A stretch of 64,000 nucleotides of DNA from an uncultured Flavobacteriales bacterium (GCA_937876195.1 CALEIK010000033.1:22578-86577), one strand, 5' to 3'; counted from the first letter of the stretch, positions 18,152 to 28,906 are shown. Notes: generated by a model from the letters alone, not told the origin. A program made the numbers and translations.

Positions 18152-18775
18152 ATGCCAGGAATTATTGGTAGAAAAATCGGAATGACTAGTATCTACAGTG
18201 CCGAGGGTAAAGCAATGCCATGCACGGTGATAGAGGCTGGTCCTTGTGTTGTAACGCAAGTTAAGACACAAGACAGAGATGGTTACGAGGCTGTTCAATT
18301 GGGCTTTGGGGTTCGTAAAGAAAAAAACACTCCAAACGCATTGAAAGGTCACTTTAAAAAAGCGAATACCGACGCTAAGTCGAAATTGGTGGAATTTAGA
18401 GGATTCGAAAACCTAAATCTCGGTGATACCGTTAACGTAGACATCTTTGAAGAAGGTGAGTTCGTTGACGTAGTAGGAACTTCAAAAGGAAAGGGTTTCC
18501 AAGGTGTTGTTAAACGTCACGGTTTTGGTGGTGTTGGACAAGCAACTCACGGTCAGCACAACAGACTAAGAGCACCAGGATCGATTGGAGCTGCATCTTA
18601 TCCTGCGCGTGTATTCAAAGGAATGCGCATGGCTGGACAGATGGGTAACGAACGAGTAAAAATTGAGAACATCCAAATTTTGAAAGTACTTGCTGACAAA
18701 AATCTAATTATAGTGAAAGGTTCTGTACCAGGTCACAAAGGTTCAACCATAACAATTGAGAAGTATGAAGGTTAA
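18152..18775 (+). CDS. rplC: 50S ribosomal protein L3
   Basis: 207 residues. Conserved [63 protein letters not shown] and [18 protein letters not shown]3 is an early assembly protein near the peptidyl-transferase centre. Its 3' end overlaps the rplD start by 11 bp, implying translational coupling of L3 and L4. Confidence 0.99.
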   Translation: MPGIIGRKIGMTSIYSAEGKAMPCTVIEAGPCVVTQVKTQDRDGYEAVQLGFGVRKEKNTPNALKGHFKKANTDAKSKLVEFRGFENLNLGDTVNVDIFEEGEFVDVVGTSKGKGFQGVVKRHGFGGVGQATHGQHNRLRAPGSIGAASYPARVFKGMRMAGQMGNERVKIENIQILKVLADKNLIIVKGSVPGHKGSTITIEKYEG

Positions 18776-19391
18776 AGTTATTAGTGCAAAAGGAACTGCG
18801 ACTACTAAGGAAGTTAGCTTGTCAAAAGAAGTTTTTGGTATTGAACCAAATGATCACGCTATCTATTTAGATGTGAAGCAGCATTTGGCGAATCGTCGTC
18901 AAGGAACGCACAAAGCAAAAGAGAGAGCCGAAATACAAGGTTCTACAAGAAAGATAAAGAAGCAAAAAGGTACAGGTGGAGCTCGTGCAGGTAGCATTAA
19001 GTCTGGAACTCGTGTTGGTGGAGGTAGAATTTTTGGACCGCGTCCAAGAGACTATCACTTCAAATTGAACGTGAAATTAAAGCGTTTAGCACGTAGATCT
19101 GCGTTTTCGTACAAAGCGAAATCGAAAGACATTATGATTATCGAAGATCTAACGTTTGATGCAATCAAAACAAAAGATTTCGAAACGTTATTAGCTAACC
19201 TTAAACTTCAAAATGACAAAGTTCTTATGATTTTAGGGGAACAAAATGACAATGTTTACTTGTCATCACGTAACCTTAAGAAAGTAAAAGTCGTTACTGC
19301 TGATTCAGTAAATACATTTGATGTATTGAACGCTCAAAAAGTAGTTATGGCAACGAGTTCAATTGAAGTAATCGAAAAGATTCTAAATTAA
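18765..19391 (+). CDS. rplD: 50S ribosomal protein L4
   Basis: 208 residues from ATG 18765 ([11 protein letters not shown]); a start nine bases earlier is in the L3 overlap and less conserved. Motifs: [42 protein letters not shown] is the exit-tunnel loop, followed by [29 protein letters not shown]4 forms part of the nascent chain tunnel; in enterobacteria it also represses the S10 operon, but whether this holds here is not visible. Confidence 0.98.
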   Translation: MKVKVISAKGTATTKEVSLSKEVFGIEPNDHAIYLDVKQHLANRRQGTHKAKERAEIQGSTRKIKKQKGTGGARAGSIKSGTRVGGGRIFGPRPRDYHFKLNVKLKRLARRSAFSYKAKSKDIMIIEDLTFDAIKTKDFETLLANLKLQNDKVLMILGEQNDNVYLSSRNLKKVKVVTADSVNTFDVLNAQKVVMATSSIEVIEKILN

Positions 19392-19396
19392 TTGAA

Positions 19397-19693
19397 ATGA
19401 AGACAATTATAAAAAAGCCAATTATTACAGAGAAAGCAACGGGAATGAGCGAAGGCCTTAACCGTTTCACTTTTGAAGTGGATAGAACGGCAAATAAGAT
19501 TGAAATTAAAAAGGCTGTCGAGAAGATGTATGGAGTTCAGATTACTGAAGTTCGGACCATGAATTATGGCGGTGGGAAATCCTCTACGAAGTATACAAAC
19601 AGAGGTATCGTTGAGCAACCAAGTAGAAAATGGAAAAAAGCCGTTGTTACTGTTGCAGATGGAGAGACGATTGATTTATTTAATAACTTTTAA
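19397..19693 (+). CDS. rplW: 50S ribosomal protein L23
   Basis: 98 residues. Begins [15 protein letters not shown], with the L23 signature [32 protein letters not shown] and a final [18 protein letters not shown]23 lies at the tunnel exit and docks trigger factor and SRP. It starts 5 bp after rplD. Confidence 0.99.
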   Translation: MKTIIKKPIITEKATGMSEGLNRFTFEVDRTANKIEIKKAVEKMYGVQITEVRTMNYGGGKSSTKYTNRGIVEQPSRKWKKAVVTVADGETIDLFNNF

Positions 19694-19704
19694 GCACGTT
19701 AACA

Positions 19705-20529
19705 ATGGGTCTTAAAAAATTCAAGCCTACAACTCCAGGGCAAAGACACAAGATCAACAGTGATTATTCTGAGGTCACTACTTCAACTCCTGAAAAGAGT
19801 TTGGTAGCTGGTAAGAGTAAGTCTGGAGGTCGTAACAATGACGGTAGAATGACCATGCGCTATATTGGAGGTGGTCATAAGCAAAAATACCGAATCATTG
19901 ACTTTAAACGAGAGAAACATGGTGTTCCTGCAACGGTTAAAACGATCGAATACGATCCAAACCGTACAGCTAGAATTGCCTTGTTATTTTATGCAGATGG
20001 TGAAAAACGTTATATTCTGGCTCCGGAAGGATTGAAAGTCGGAGATACTATAATGTCTGGAACTGAGGCTGCTCCTAATGTAGGAAATGCGCTATTTTTA
20101 GCGGATATTCCACTAGGAACTGTAATTCATAACATTGAATTAAAACCTGGAAGAGGTGGTGCTATTGCTCGTGGAGCAGGTACTTACGCTCAATTGAACG
20201 CTCGTGATGGTCGTTACGCAACTGTAAAAATGCCTTCTGGTGAAACTAGAATGATTTTAACAACGTGTATCGCTACTATTGGATCTGTTTCAAATTCAGA
20301 GCACAACTTAACGGTTTCAGGTAAGGCTGGTCGTTCAAGATGGTTGGGAAGACGTCCACGTGTTCGTGGTGTGGTAATGAATCCTGTCGATCACCCAATG
20401 GGTGGTGGCGAAGGGAAAAATTCCGGAGGTCACCCAAGATCGCGTAATGGAATTCCTGCGAAGGGATACAAAACGCGTGCTAAGAAGAAGTATTCAGATA
20501 AGTTTATCATCGAGAGAAGAAAAAAATAA
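19705..20529 (+). CDS. rplB: 50S ribosomal protein L2
   Basis: 274 residues. Begins [17 protein letters not shown]; contains [43 protein letters not shown] and the highly conserved C-terminal [27 protein letters not shown]. The histidine in [10 protein letters not shown] is the residue implicated in peptidyl-transferase structure. L2 is needed for subunit joining. Confidence 0.99.
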   Translation: MGLKKFKPTTPGQRHKINSDYSEVTTSTPEKSLVAGKSKSGGRNNDGRMTMRYIGGGHKQKYRIIDFKREKHGVPATVKTIEYDPNRTARIALLFYADGEKRYILAPEGLKVGDTIMSGTEAAPNVGNALFLADIPLGTVIHNIELKPGRGGAIARGAGTYAQLNARDGRYATVKMPSGETRMILTTCIATIGSVSNSEHNLTVSGKAGRSRWLGRRPRVRGVVMNPVDHPMGGGEGKNSGGHPRSRNGIPAKGYKTRAKKKYSDKFIIERRKK

Positions 20530-20536
20530 GTAAGAT

Positions 20537-20815
20537 ATGAGTCGTTCGTTGAAAAAACCACCGTTTATACATTACAAGCTGATGAAGCGAGTGGATGATG
20601 CGCAAGCATCTGGAAGCAAGACTGTTATTAAGACATGGTCGAGAGCAAGTACTATCTCTCCCGATTTTGTTGGTTTAACATTCGCTGTACATAATGGTAA
20701 TAAGTTTATTCCTGTGTTTTGCACTGAAAACATGGTAGGTCACAAGTTAGGAGAATTTTCTCCAACGCGTAACTTCCGTGGGCATGCTGGGAATAAGAAA
20801 GATAAGAAAAGATAA
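20537..20815 (+). CDS. rpsS: 30S ribosomal protein S19
   Basis: 92 residues. Begins [19 protein letters not shown], with [24 protein letters not shown] and the conserved [24 protein letters not shown]19 pairs with S13 in the 30S head. It follows rplB by 7 bp. Confidence 0.99.
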   Translation: MSRSLKKPPFIHYKLMKRVDDAQASGSKTVIKTWSRASTISPDFVGLTFAVHNGNKFIPVFCTENMVGHKLGEFSPTRNFRGHAGNKKDKKR

Positions 20816-20826
20816 TTAGCTGAGTT

Positions 20827-21228
20827 ATGGGTGCTAGAAAAAGACTTAGAGCTGAGAAAAGAAAAGAAGAGAATAAATCAATTGCTTTTGCAAAATTGAA
20901 TAAATCTCCGATTGCTCCAAGAAAGATGAGATTAGTTGCAGATCTTGTAAGGGGAGTTGAAGTAAATAAAGCTCTTAATATATTGCAACACAATTCTAAA
21001 GAGGCCTCTAAGAGTCTCGAGAAATTACTACGTTCTGCGATCGCCAATTGGGAGCAAAAGAACGAAGGTAAAAACATCGAAGATGAGACTTTGGTTGTGA
21101 AAACAATTGAAGTAAGTGGTGGTGCTATGTTGAAAAGAATTCAACCAGCTCCTCAAGGTAGAGCGCATAGAATTAGAAAAAGGTCAAATCATGTTACTAT
21201 CGTTGTAGACGGTAAGAACGCAGAATAA
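20827..21228 (+). CDS. rplV: 50S ribosomal protein L22
   Basis: 133 residues, about 20 longer than E. coli L22 because of a basic N-terminal extension ([20 protein letters not shown]) before the family core [20 protein letters not shown]. The tunnel-lining hairpin is [25 protein letters not shown]22 lines the exit tunnel opposite L4. The extension is typical for Bacteroidota. Confidence 0.98.
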   Translation: MGARKRLRAEKRKEENKSIAFAKLNKSPIAPRKMRLVADLVRGVEVNKALNILQHNSKEASKSLEKLLRSAIANWEQKNEGKNIEDETLVVKTIEVSGGAMLKRIQPAPQGRAHRIRKRSNHVTIVVDGKNAE

Positions 21229-21238
21229 TTTTAGATAA

Positions 21239-21967
21239 ATGGGACAAAAAACAAATCCGATAGGAAATAGATTAGGTTTCATCCAGGGATGGGATTCTAA
21301 TTGGTATGGAGGAAAAAATTACAAGGATAAGATCATTGAAGATCATAAAATCCGTAATTACCTGCGTGCACGTTTATCTAGAGCAAGCATTTCAAAAATC
21401 ATCATCGAGCGTACGTTGAAGTTGGTAACCGTTACTGTCAACACAGCGAGACCAGGTGTAATTATTGGAAAAGGTGGACAGGAAGTTGACAAGTTGAAAG
21501 AGGAGTTGAAAAAATTGACGAAAAAAGACATTCAAATCAACATTTTCGAGGTAAAACGTCCAGAATTGGATGCTCGTTTAGTTGCGGATGGAATTGCACG
21601 TCAGTTGGAAGCTAGAATCTCTTTCAGAAGAGCAATCAAAATGTCTATAGCGAGTACAATGCGTATGGGAGCAGAAGGAATCAAAGTTAAGATTTCCGGA
21701 CGTTTGAATGGCGCAGAGATGGCTCGTTCAGAGATGTACAAAGATGGACGTACTCCGTTACATACGTTCAGAGCTGACATCGATTATGCATTAGCAGAAG
21801 CACAAACTACTTATGGTAAACTTGGAATTAAAGTTTGGATATGTAAGGGTGAGGTATATGGTAAGCGTGATCTTTCTCCGAATATTGGGATGACTTCAGG
21901 TCAGAAACAACAAGGTGGTGGTGCTAGAAAGCCTGCCGGTGTAGGAGCTAAAAGAAGAAAAAAATAA
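21239..21967 (+). CDS. rpsC: 30S ribosomal protein S3
   Basis: 242 residues. Begins [24 protein letters not shown] domain with [24 protein letters not shown]-terminal [34 protein letters not shown] Gly/Lys/Arg-rich tail ends the protein ([19 protein letters not shown]). S3 forms the mRNA entry site with S4 and S5. A 42-bp gap precedes rplP. Confidence 0.99.
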   Translation: MGQKTNPIGNRLGFIQGWDSNWYGGKNYKDKIIEDHKIRNYLRARLSRASISKIIIERTLKLVTVTVNTARPGVIIGKGGQEVDKLKEELKKLTKKDIQINIFEVKRPELDARLVADGIARQLEARISFRRAIKMSIASTMRMGAEGIKVKISGRLNGAEMARSEMYKDGRTPLHTFRADIDYALAEAQTTYGKLGIKVWICKGEVYGKRDLSPNIGMTSGQKQQGGGARKPAGVGAKRRKK

Positions 21968-22009
21968 GCATCCGATGATCGGAATGATTAAATTTTAAAA
22001 GAATTAAAG

Positions 22010-22438
22010 ATGTTACAACCAAAGAGAAGCAAATTTAGAAAAGCTCAGAAAGGAAGAAACAGAGGTATTGCACATAGAGGTAGTACGGTTTCTTTTGGGT
22101 CTTTTGGATTAAAAACTTTGGAGCCGGGATGGATTACTTCACGTCAAATTGAAGCTTCGCGTATTGCCGTTACTAGATACATGAAGCGTGAAGGAAAAGT
22201 ATGGATCCGTATATTCCCAGACAAGCCAGTTACACAAAAACCAGCGGAAGTACGTATGGGTAAAGGTAAGGGTGCTCCAAGTCACTGGGTTGCAGTTGTT
22301 AGACCAGGGCGTATTTTGTTTGAAGCAGACGGTGTTCCGTATGAGACAGCAAAAGAAGCCATGAGATTAGCTGCGCAAAAGTTGCCAGTTAAGTGTAAAT
22401 TCGTTACACGAAATGACTTTGTAATACCAGGAAAATAG
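22010..22438 (+). CDS. rplP: 50S ribosomal protein L16
   Basis: 142 residues. [65 protein letters not shown], then [25 protein letters not shown]16 helps position A-site tRNA. The arginine in the RMGKGKG motif, hydroxylated in some bacteria, is present. Confidence 0.99.
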   Translation: MLQPKRSKFRKAQKGRNRGIAHRGSTVSFGSFGLKTLEPGWITSRQIEASRIAVTRYMKREGKVWIRIFPDKPVTQKPAEVRMGKGKGAPSHWVAVVRPGRILFEADGVPYETAKEAMRLAAQKLPVKCKFVTRNDFVIPGK

Positions 22439-22446
22439 AATTTAGT

Positions 22447-22641
22447 ATGAAGCAGCAAGAAATCACAAAAATGTCAATAGAGGACGTAAAGAATCAAGTT
22501 TCAAACTTTTCTGAGAGATTGGAGAAAATGAAGTTGGCTCACACGGTTGCTCCGATGGAGAATCCTATACAAATTCGTGACATGAGAAGAACAATCGCAA
22601 GATTGAAAACTGAGTTAACAAAACGTGAAGCGCAGGCTTAG
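22447..22641 (+). CDS. rpmC: 50S ribosomal protein L29
   Basis: 64 residues, two antiparallel helices as in all L29 (MKQQEITKMSIEDVKNQVSN, then MENPIQIRDMRRTIARLKTELTKRE). L29 lies beside L23 at the tunnel exit. The position between rplP and rpsQ is the standard one. Confidence 0.97.
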   Translation: MKQQEITKMSIEDVKNQVSNFSERLEKMKLAHTVAPMENPIQIRDMRRTIARLKTELTKREAQA

Positions 22642-22670
22642 TTGCTTGTATAATTCGAAACTAGTTTGAA

Positions 22671-22928
22671 ATGGAAAAGCGAAATTTAAGAAAAGAACGT
22701 GTAGGGATAGTTACTAGCGATAAGATGGATAAGTCAATCGTCGTTTCAGTAGAAAGAAAAGTAAAACACCCTAAGTATGGTAAGTTCGTAAAGAACACTA
22801 CTAAGTTTGTAGCCCACGATGAGAAAAATGACTGTAACGAAGGTGATACAGTTAAAATCATGGAGACTAGACCATTGTCTAAGTCGAAAAACTGGAGATT
22901 AGTAGAGGTAATTGAACGAGCTAAATAA
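22671..22928 (+). CDS. rpsQ: 30S ribosomal protein S17
   Basis: 85 residues, OB-fold: [48 protein letters not shown], with [26 protein letters not shown] at the end. Binds the 5' domain of 16S rRNA early in assembly. Standard order after rpmC. Confidence 0.98.
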   Translation: MEKRNLRKERVGIVTSDKMDKSIVVSVERKVKHPKYGKFVKNTTKFVAHDEKNDCNEGDTVKIMETRPLSKSKNWRLVEVIERAK

Positions 22929-22937
22929 TTTTTAGTA

Positions 22938-23306
22938 ATGATACAAAGTGAATCAAGACTTAAAGTAGCAGATAACTCCGGAGCGAAGGAGGTTCTAGTC
23001 ATCCGTGTTTTAGGAGGAACTAGACGTCGATATGCTTCAGTTGGAGATAAAATCGTCGTTACTGTGAAAAGCGCAATGCCGAATGGAGCTGTGAAAAAAG
23101 GATCAGTTGCCACTGCGGTAATAGTAAGAACAAAAAAAGAAGTACGTCGTCCTGATGGATCCTACATTCGTTTTGATGATAACGCATGCGTTATCCTAAA
23201 CGCTACAGGTGAAATGAGAGGAACTCGTATCTTTGGACCAGTTGCCCGTGAGCTTCGTGATGCAAACTACATGAAAGTAGTATCATTGGCTCCCGAGGTA
23301 CTTTAA
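22938..23306 (+). CDS. rplN: 50S ribosomal protein L14
   Basis: 122 residues. [56 protein letters not shown] and [14 protein letters not shown] are L14 signatures. L14 contacts 16S rRNA in an inter-subunit bridge and is the docking site of the silencing factor RsfS in bacteria. Confidence 0.99.
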   Translation: MIQSESRLKVADNSGAKEVLVIRVLGGTRRRYASVGDKIVVTVKSAMPNGAVKKGSVATAVIVRTKKEVRRPDGSYIRFDDNACVILNATGEMRGTRIFGPVARELRDANYMKVVSLAPEVL

Positions 23307-23320
23307 AATGAATTGAAGTT

Positions 23321-23638
23321 ATGCAACAGAAATTACACATTAAAGTAGGTGACACTGTTAAAATTTTAGCAGGAGAATCAAACGGTCAGGAAGGTAAGAT
23401 CCTTTCGATCGACAGAAAGAAAATGCGTGCATTGGTAGAAGGAATCAATTTGGCAAAACGCCATACGAAGCCAAGTGCTGCAGACCCTCAAGGTGGTATC
23501 GTGGAAAAAGAAGCAGGAATCCACATTTCTAACCTTATGGTTGTTCATAAAGGTCAAGCATCTCGTCTTGGACGCAAATTGAACAAAGAAGGAAAAATAG
23601 TACGTTATTCAAAAAAGTCAGGGGAGGAAATTAAATAA
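23321..23638 (+). CDS. rplX: 50S ribosomal protein L24
   Basis: 105 residues with the KOW motif near the start ([26 protein letters not shown]) and [34 protein letters not shown]24 is an assembly initiator for the 50S subunit. Its stop overlaps the rplE start by one base (TAATG), so L24 and L5 are coupled. Confidence 0.98.
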   Translation: MQQKLHIKVGDTVKILAGESNGQEGKILSIDRKKMRALVEGINLAKRHTKPSAADPQGGIVEKEAGIHISNLMVVHKGQASRLGRKLNKEGKIVRYSKKSGEEIK

Positions 23639-24189
23639 TGAGTTATACACCAAGACTTCAGGAAAAGTACAGCACTGAAATTATTTCAGGGCTTACTGAA
23701 CAGTTCGGTTACAAGACGGTTATGCAAGTACCGAAACTGCAAAAGATAATTTTAAGCCAAGGTGTCGGTGATGCCGTTGGTGATAAAAAGTTAATCGACA
23801 ACGCTGTTGAAGATTTGACTCGTATTGCGGGACAAAGAGCAGTAGCGACAATCTCTAAAAAGGATATTTCTAATTTCAAATTGAGAAAAGGGATGCCGAT
23901 TGGAACTAAAGTAACATTGAGAGGTGCAAAAATGTACGATTTCTTAGACAGATTGATTTCTGTTGCGTTGCCAAGAACAAGAGATTTTAGAGGTATCAAT
24001 GCAAAAGGATTTGATGGAAGAGGAAACTTCAACATGGGAGTTAAGGAACACATCATTTTTCCAGAAATTGATATTGATAAAGTGAGTCGAATGATGGGAA
24101 TGGATATTACATTTGTTACATCTGCGGAAAGTGATGAAGAAGGAAAAGCCCTTCTAGATGCTTTCGGATTTCCATTTACAAAAAAATAA
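23638..24189 (+). CDS. rplE: 50S ribosomal protein L5
   Basis: 183 residues. [74 protein letters not shown] and [19 protein letters not shown]5 binds 5S rRNA in the central protuberance. Start ATG overlaps the rplX stop. Confidence 0.99.
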   Translation: MSYTPRLQEKYSTEIISGLTEQFGYKTVMQVPKLQKIILSQGVGDAVGDKKLIDNAVEDLTRIAGQRAVATISKKDISNFKLRKGMPIGTKVTLRGAKMYDFLDRLISVALPRTRDFRGINAKGFDGRGNFNMGVKEHIIFPEIDIDKVSRMMGMDITFVTSAESDEEGKALLDAFGFPFTKK

Positions 24190-24195
24190 GAAGAA

Positions 24196-24510
24196 ATGGC
24201 AAAAGAATCAATGAAAGCGCGTGAGCGCAAAAGAGAAAAATTGACGGCTCGTTATGCTGAAAAGCGTGCAGAGTTGACAAAGATTTTAAAGTCTAGCGAC
24301 AATTCTGATGAAATGCAAGAAGCGAAATGGAATGCGATGATCGCACTTCAAAAGTTGCCTGCAAACTCATCAAAAGTTCGCGTTCACAATAGATGTGGAT
24401 TAACTGGACGACCTAGAGGGTATATGCGTCAGTTTGGTATTTCAAGGGTAACTTTCCGTGAAATGGCATTGGATGGTAAGATCCCAGGTATTAAAAAAGC
24501 AAGTTGGTAA
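24196..24510 (+). CDS. rpsN: 30S ribosomal protein S14 (zinc-free long form)
   Basis: 104 residues. [32 protein letters not shown], then [40 protein letters not shown]. The zinc-binding CxxC pairs are absent, so this is the C-minus form. The common flavobacterial S14 is about 89 residues from memory; here a stretch of about 15 extra residues ([17 protein letters not shown]) restores a length close to the 101-residue E. coli type. Confidence 0.97.
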   Translation: MAKESMKARERKREKLTARYAEKRAELTKILKSSDNSDEMQEAKWNAMIALQKLPANSSKVRVHNRCGLTGRPRGYMRQFGISRVTFREMALDGKIPGIKKASW

Positions 24511-24570
24511 AATTATAAACGGGTTTCAGGTTCAATGCATAATTGAAAACCGTAACCGAAAATTAAAAAA

Positions 24571-24969
24571 ATGAATACAGATCCAATAGCAGATTATTTA
24601 ACTCGAATTCGTAACGCAAGCGCTGCGAAATTGAAAACAGTTGAAATCCCTGCATCAAACGTAAAGAAAGCGATTACGAAAATTTTGTTTGATCAAGGAT
24701 ACATCACAGATTTCAAATTTGAGGATGATAACAAGCAAGGTACCATCAAAATCGCGTTGAAATACAATGCATCTACGAAAGTTCCTGCAATCACAAAATT
24801 GCAAAGAGCTTCTAGACCAGGTTTACGTAAATACAATAGCGCGACAGAAATGCCACGTGTATTGAACGGACTTGGAGTTGCAATCGTTTCAACGTCAAAA
24901 GGTGTTATCACAGGTAAAGAAGCAACAAAAGAAAACGTAGGAGGAGAAGTTCTTTGCTACGTATATTAA
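24571..24969 (+). CDS. rpsH: 30S ribosomal protein S8
   Basis: 132 residues. [46 protein letters not shown]-terminal [28 protein letters not shown] and [11 protein letters not shown]. In enterobacteria S8 is the translational repressor of the spc operon; a corresponding target site is not obvious here. A 60-bp gap before it contains an imperfect inverted repeat (GGGTTTCAGGTT and AATTGAAAACC near 24521-24551). Confidence 0.99.
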   Translation: MNTDPIADYLTRIRNASAAKLKTVEIPASNVKKAITKILFDQGYITDFKFEDDNKQGTIKIALKYNASTKVPAITKLQRASRPGLRKYNSATEMPRVLNGLGVAIVSTSKGVITGKEATKENVGGEVLCYVY

Positions 24970-24987
24970 TTTTAAGTTTAAGTCAAA

Positions 24988-25539
24988 ATGTCAAGGATAG
25001 GTAAATCCCCAGTAACAATCCCGAGTGGAGTAGAAGTGAAAGTTGACGGTAACATTATTACCGTTAAGGGATCCAAAGGTGAATTGACTCAAGAATTTGA
25101 TTCTTGTGTTTCAATTAGCATTGAGGATGGAGTAATAACTTTCACCCGCGAATCAGACTCACCAGATCATAGATCTAAGCACGGTTTATACCGTTCATTA
25201 GTGAACAATATGATCATTGGAGTTTCGGAAGGGTTCAAAAAGGAGTTAGAAGTAATTGGAGTAGGATACAGAGCAAGTGCAAACGGTCAAACGTTAGAGC
25301 TTTCTCTAGGATATTCTCACCCATTTGTTTTCGAACTTCCTAAAGAAATTAAGGTATCTGCAGTGTCTGAAAAAGGTAAGGCTCCATTGGTAACATTGGA
25401 ATCTCACGATAAACAGTTAGTAGGACAAGTCGCTGCCAAAATTCGTTCCCTTCGTAAACCAGAACCTTACAAAGGTAAAGGTGTTAGATTCTTAGGTGAA
25501 GAAATCAGAAGAAAAGCTGGTAAAACAGCAGCGAAGTAA
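24988..25539 (+). CDS. rplF: 50S ribosomal protein L6
   Basis: 183 residues. MSRIGKSPVTIPSGVEVKV, VSEGFKKELEVIGVGYRASANGQTLELSLGYSHP, and KIRSLRKPEPYKGKGVRFLGEEIRRKAGK. L6 lies near the factor-binding stalk base. Standard spc order and length. Confidence 0.99.
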   Translation: MSRIGKSPVTIPSGVEVKVDGNIITVKGSKGELTQEFDSCVSISIEDGVITFTRESDSPDHRSKHGLYRSLVNNMIIGVSEGFKKELEVIGVGYRASANGQTLELSLGYSHPFVFELPKEIKVSAVSEKGKAPLVTLESHDKQLVGQVAAKIRSLRKPEPYKGKGVRFLGEEIRRKAGKTAAK

Positions 25540-25563
25540 TAATTAGATATCATTAATTGAGTT

Positions 25564-25911
25564 ATGGCATTTAGTAAAGTAAATAGAAGAGCAAAAATCA
25601 AAAGAAGAATCAGAAAGAAAATTACTGGTACTTCTGCGATGCCACGTTTGTCTGTGTTCAGAAGTAACAAGCAAATGTATGCGCAAATTATAGATGACTC
25701 TACAGGTTTAACACTTGTATCAGCATCATCTTATAAGAGTAAGGCAAAAGGCACCAAATTAGAGCAAGCTGCACTTGTTGGAAAAGAAGTAGCAGAAAAG
25801 GCAAAAAAGGCTGGAATAGAGTCTGTTGTGTTTGATCGCAATGGATATTTATACCACGGTAGAGTTAAATCATTAGCTGACTCGGCAAGAGAAGGCGGAC
25901 TAAAATTGTAA
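25564..25911 (+). CDS. rplR: 50S ribosomal protein L18
   Basis: 115 residues. Basic N-terminus ([39 protein letters not shown]), then [44 protein letters not shown]. Binds 5S rRNA with L5 and L25. Two bases separate it from rpsE. Confidence 0.99.
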   Translation: MAFSKVNRRAKIKRRIRKKITGTSAMPRLSVFRSNKQMYAQIIDDSTGLTLVSASSYKSKAKGTKLEQAALVGKEVAEKAKKAGIESVVFDRNGYLYHGRVKSLADSAREGGLKL

Positions 25912-25913
25912 AG

Positions 25914-26432
25914 ATGGCAGCACAAGGATTAAACAGAGTTAAATCTGTAGAAACAGAACTTAAAGACAAGTTGGTTGCCGTAAACCGTGTAACGAAAGTT
26001 ACAAAAGGTGGACGTACGTTTAGTTTTTCAGCAATTGTTGTTGTTGGTGATGAGAACGGTATCGTTGGACACGGTCTAGGTAAAGCCAAAGAGGTAACTG
26101 AAGCAATTTCGAAAGGAATTGATGATGCTAAAAAGAACTTAATTAGAGTTCCTTTGTTGCACGGTACAGTTCCTCATATTCAAAAAGGTAAATTCAGTGG
26201 AGCAAGAGTTTTGTTGAGACCAGCCTCAGAAGGTACAGGAGTTATCGCCGGTGGTGCGATGCGTGCAGTATTGGAGAGTGTAGGTGTTCACAATGTCTTG
26301 GCTAAATCTCAAGGATCATCAAATCCTCACAACGTTGTTAAAGCAACTATTGATGCATTGTCTCAAATGAGAGATGCTGTTACGGTAGCAAGACAAAGAG
26401 GAATTGAGCTGGATAAAGTGTTTAACGGTTAA
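25914..26432 (+). CDS. rpsE: 30S ribosomal protein S5
   Basis: 172 residues. [89 protein letters not shown]5 takes part in decoding fidelity and mRNA entry. Standard length and order. Confidence 0.99.
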   Translation: MAAQGLNRVKSVETELKDKLVAVNRVTKVTKGGRTFSFSAIVVVGDENGIVGHGLGKAKEVTEAISKGIDDAKKNLIRVPLLHGTVPHIQKGKFSGARVLLRPASEGTGVIAGGAMRAVLESVGVHNVLAKSQGSSNPHNVVKATIDALSQMRDAVTVARQRGIELDKVFNG

Positions 26433-26443
26433 AGAAAGCGATT

Positions 26444-26620
26444 ATGGCAACAATTAAGATTAAACAAGTTAGAAGTGCTATCAATCGTACAGCACGTCAA
26501 AAAGCAACGATCCAAGCATTAGGGTTTAAAAGGTTAAATCAGACATTAGAAAAAGAGGCAACACCTCAAATTCTTGGGATGATTGATAAAGTTCAACACC
26601 TCGTAAAAGTGGTTGAATAA
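26444..26620 (+). CDS. rpmD: 50S ribosomal protein L30
   Basis: A 58-residue gene found by reading the gap between rpsE and rplO. It starts at ATG 26444 (MATIKIKQVRSAINRTARQK), continues ATIQALGFKRLNQTLEKEAT and ends MIDKVQHLVKVVE with TAA at 26618-26620. This is the single-domain L30 with its usual TLGF-like region (ALGFKRLNQ). Present in the standard rpsE-rpmD-rplO position; it is spaced 11 bp from rpsE and 18 bp from rplO. Confidence 0.97.
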   Translation: MATIKIKQVRSAINRTARQKATIQALGFKRLNQTLEKEATPQILGMIDKVQHLVKVVE

Positions 26621-26638
26621 ACGTTAAAACATTAAGAG

Positions 26639-27085
26639 ATGAATTTACATAATTTAACTCCTGCAAATGGGGCTACAAAGAATAGAAAGAGAATAGCTCG
26701 TGGACAGGGATCTGGACACGGAGGAACTTCTACACGTGGACATAAAGGAGCAAAATCTAGATCAGGTTACTCACGTAAAATTGGTTTTGAAGGTGGACAA
26801 ATGCCACTTCAAAGACGTGTTCCTAAATTTGGTTTCAAAAATATTAACCGTGTAGAATACAAAGGAATTAATTTGGATATTATCCAGTCATTAATTGAAC
26901 GAAAAGGGGTGAAAGAAATCAACCTAGAAGTGCTTCAAGAAAATGGTTTAGTTTCTAGAAACGAGCTAGTTAAAATACTTGGTAGAGGAGAGTTAAAAAC
27001 GAAGATCAATGTGACTGCTCACAAATTCTCAGCAACTGCAAAAGCTGCAATTGAGGGACAAGGTGGGAATTGTTCAGAAATCTAA
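26639..27085 (+). CDS. rplO: 50S ribosomal protein L15
   Basis: 148 residues. MNLHNLTPANGATKNRKRIARGQGSGHGGTSTRGHKGAKSRSGYSRKIGFEGGQMPLQRRVPKFGF, with the C-terminal globular part ending KAAIEGQGGNCSEI. L15 is a late-assembly protein of 23S rRNA. It precedes secY by 25 bp. Confidence 0.99.
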   Translation: MNLHNLTPANGATKNRKRIARGQGSGHGGTSTRGHKGAKSRSGYSRKIGFEGGQMPLQRRVPKFGFKNINRVEYKGINLDIIQSLIERKGVKEINLEVLQENGLVSRNELVKILGRGELKTKINVTAHKFSATAKAAIEGQGGNCSEI

Positions 27086-27110
27086 TTAACTTTGCCAACA
27101 TTTTTTACAA

Positions 27111-28451
27111 ATGAAAAGATTTATAACTAGTTTAAAGAATATCTGGAAGGTAGAAGAGTTAAGAAAGAGAATCTTATTGACGCTCGGACTTATACTTATT
27201 TATCGTATTGGATCCTTCATCATTTTACCAGGGGTGAACTACACCGCATTGGTAGAGGCGCAAGCTGCTGGAGGTCAAAATATGTTAGAGACACTTCTAT
27301 CCCTTTTCTCAGGTGGTGGTTTTACGAATGCATCAATTATGGCGTTAGGAATTATGCCGTACATTAGTGCCTCGATTATCATGCAGCTGTTAGGAATGGC
27401 AGTTCCGGCTGTTCAAAAAATGCAACAAGAAGGAGAATCAGGACGGAAGCGGATTAATAACTATACGCGTATCCTAACGATTGTCATTTGTGCTTTGCAA
27501 GCGCCAAGTTACTTGACGTTGTACATTGCCAATAAAGGTGCTCTACCAGAAGACGGTGGAACCTTTTGGTGGACACAGTCCATTATTGTATTGGTAGCAG
27601 GTGCAATGTTTGCAGTATGGTTAGGTGAACGAATTACGGATAAAGGTGTTGGAAATGGTATCTCGTTATTGATTACTGTGGGTATCCTTGCTAGGCTTCC
27701 AGAAGCGTTCATGGCTGAATTTGGTTTTGCTGTTGAATCTGGAAACTTGATTAAAATAGTACTTGAGATCATTATATTTATGGTAGTCGTTTTGGCTACG
27801 ATTCTTATTGTTCAAGGAGTGCGAAAAGTTCCGCTAAATACAGCGAAGCGTGTTGTTGGATCAAGAGCAGCAGAGGATCAAGGTGCTAGAAGTTATTTGC
27901 CAATCAAGGTAAATGCGTCTGGTGTAATGCCTATAATTTTTGCACAAGCGATAATGACGGTACCAATGATGATTTTCACAAGTGGTGCAGAAGGAGGTTT
28001 TGTATCCAAGCACTTTAGTGATATCTATGGATTTGGTTACAACGCATTGCTTGCGGTGTTGATTATCGTGTTTACGTATTTTTACACGGCAATTATGATT
28101 AACCCTCGGAAGATTGCTGATGAGCTGAAAAGAAGTGGTGGTTTTATACCAGGAATTCGTCCAGGAGAAGAAACGGCAGGTTATATCGATTCGCTCGTTT
28201 CAAGAATTACATTCCCTGGATCATTGTTCTTGGCGTTTATTGCCATTATTCCAGCGATTGCAAAATTGGCAGGAGTGAATGATGCGTTTGCAATGTTTTT
28301 TGGTGGAACTTCATTACTGATTATGGTAGGGGTTGTACTTGATACACTGCAGCAAATTGAGTCTTATTTGTTGAACCGTCAAATGGATGGTCTAATGGAA
28401 GGGACAAGAGTGAAAGGAAGACGTGGTGCGAACGAATTATCAGGATTTTAA
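27111..28451 (+). CDS. secY: Preprotein translocase subunit SecY
   Basis: 446 residues and ten transmembrane helices. TM1 ([21 protein letters not shown]), the plug region [49 protein letters not shown] and the cytosolic loop [29 protein letters not shown] are diagnostic. C-terminal [17 protein letters not shown] completes it. Forms the SecYEG channel for membrane insertion and export, including T9SS and lipoprotein cargo that first cross by Sec. Standard spc position. Confidence 0.99.
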   Translation: MKRFITSLKNIWKVEELRKRILLTLGLILIYRIGSFIILPGVNYTALVEAQAAGGQNMLETLLSLFSGGGFTNASIMALGIMPYISASIIMQLLGMAVPAVQKMQQEGESGRKRINNYTRILTIVICALQAPSYLTLYIANKGALPEDGGTFWWTQSIIVLVAGAMFAVWLGERITDKGVGNGISLLITVGILARLPEAFMAEFGFAVESGNLIKIVLEIIIFMVVVLATILIVQGVRKVPLNTAKRVVGSRAAEDQGARSYLPIKVNASGVMPIIFAQAIMTVPMMIFTSGAEGGFVSKHFSDIYGFGYNALLAVLIIVFTYFYTAIMINPRKIADELKRSGGFIPGIRPGEETAGYIDSLVSRITFPGSLFLAFIAIIPAIAKLAGVNDAFAMFFGGTSLLIMVGVVLDTLQQIESYLLNRQMDGLMEGTRVKGRRGANELSGF

Positions 28452-28453
28452 TC

Positions 28454-28672
28454 ATGGCAAAACAAGCATCAATTGAACAAGATGGAGTAATCATTGAAGC
28501 CCTATCTAATGCAATGTTTAGAGTTGAGTTAGAAAACGGTCACGTGATTACAGCGCATATTTCTGGAAAGATGAGAATGTATTACATTAAGATTCTTCCT
28601 GGGGATAAAGTAAAAGTGGAAATGTCTCCATACGATTTATCAAAGGGACGTATCACATTTAGATATAAATAA
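28454..28672 (+). CDS. infA: Translation initiation factor IF-1
   Basis: 72 residues, OB-fold: [74 protein letters not shown]-1 blocks the A site during initiation. It lies two bases after secY, and a structured 105-bp gap separates it from rpmJ. Confidence 0.99.
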   Translation: MAKQASIEQDGVIIEALSNAMFRVELENGHVITAHISGKMRMYYIKILPGDKVKVEMSPYDLSKGRITFRYK

Positions 28673-28683
28673 GAGAAAACGAA

Positions 28684-28758
28684 GTTTTCGATGGGTGAAC
28701 GGGAAGTTCACATTCTAAAAGAAATCCAGTAGGGAAATCCAAAAGGAAAATCGAAAAC
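28684..28758 (+). promoter_or_regulatory. Structured RNA region between infA and rpmJ
   Basis: The gap contains a 9-bp perfect closing stem, GTTTTCGAT (28684-28692) with ATCGAAAAC (28750-28758). Inside it is a hairpin GTGAAC-GGGAA-GTTCAC (28695-28711). The other cluster gaps are mostly 2-60 bp, so a 105-bp gap with two nested perfect stems is unlikely by chance. Role unknown; a translational control element for rpmJ-rpsM or an RNA processing site is possible. Confidence 0.6.
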
Positions 28759-28777
28759 GGAATAAAAAACTGAAAGA

Positions 28778-28894
28778 ATGAAAACAAGAGCATCAGTAAA
28801 AAAGCGTTCTGTAGATTGTAAGATCGTTAAGAGAAAGGGTAGAGTTTATGTGATTAATAAGAAGAATCCTAAATTCAAACAAAGACAAGGGTAA
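28778..28894 (+). CDS. rpmJ: 50S ribosomal protein L36 (zinc-free form)
   Basis: A 38-residue gene found by reading the gap: ATG 28778 to TAA 28894, [19 protein letters not shown] then [19 protein letters not shown]. The canonical L36 zinc ligands (C-x2-C, later C and H) are missing except for one cysteine, so this is a C-minus L36. That form is usual in flavobacteria. Located between infA and rpsM as in the standard spc-alpha junction. Confidence 0.97.
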   Translation: MKTRASVKKRSVDCKIVKRKGRVYVINKKNPKFKQRQG

Positions 28895-28906
28895 AAAGAA
28901 TAGAAT

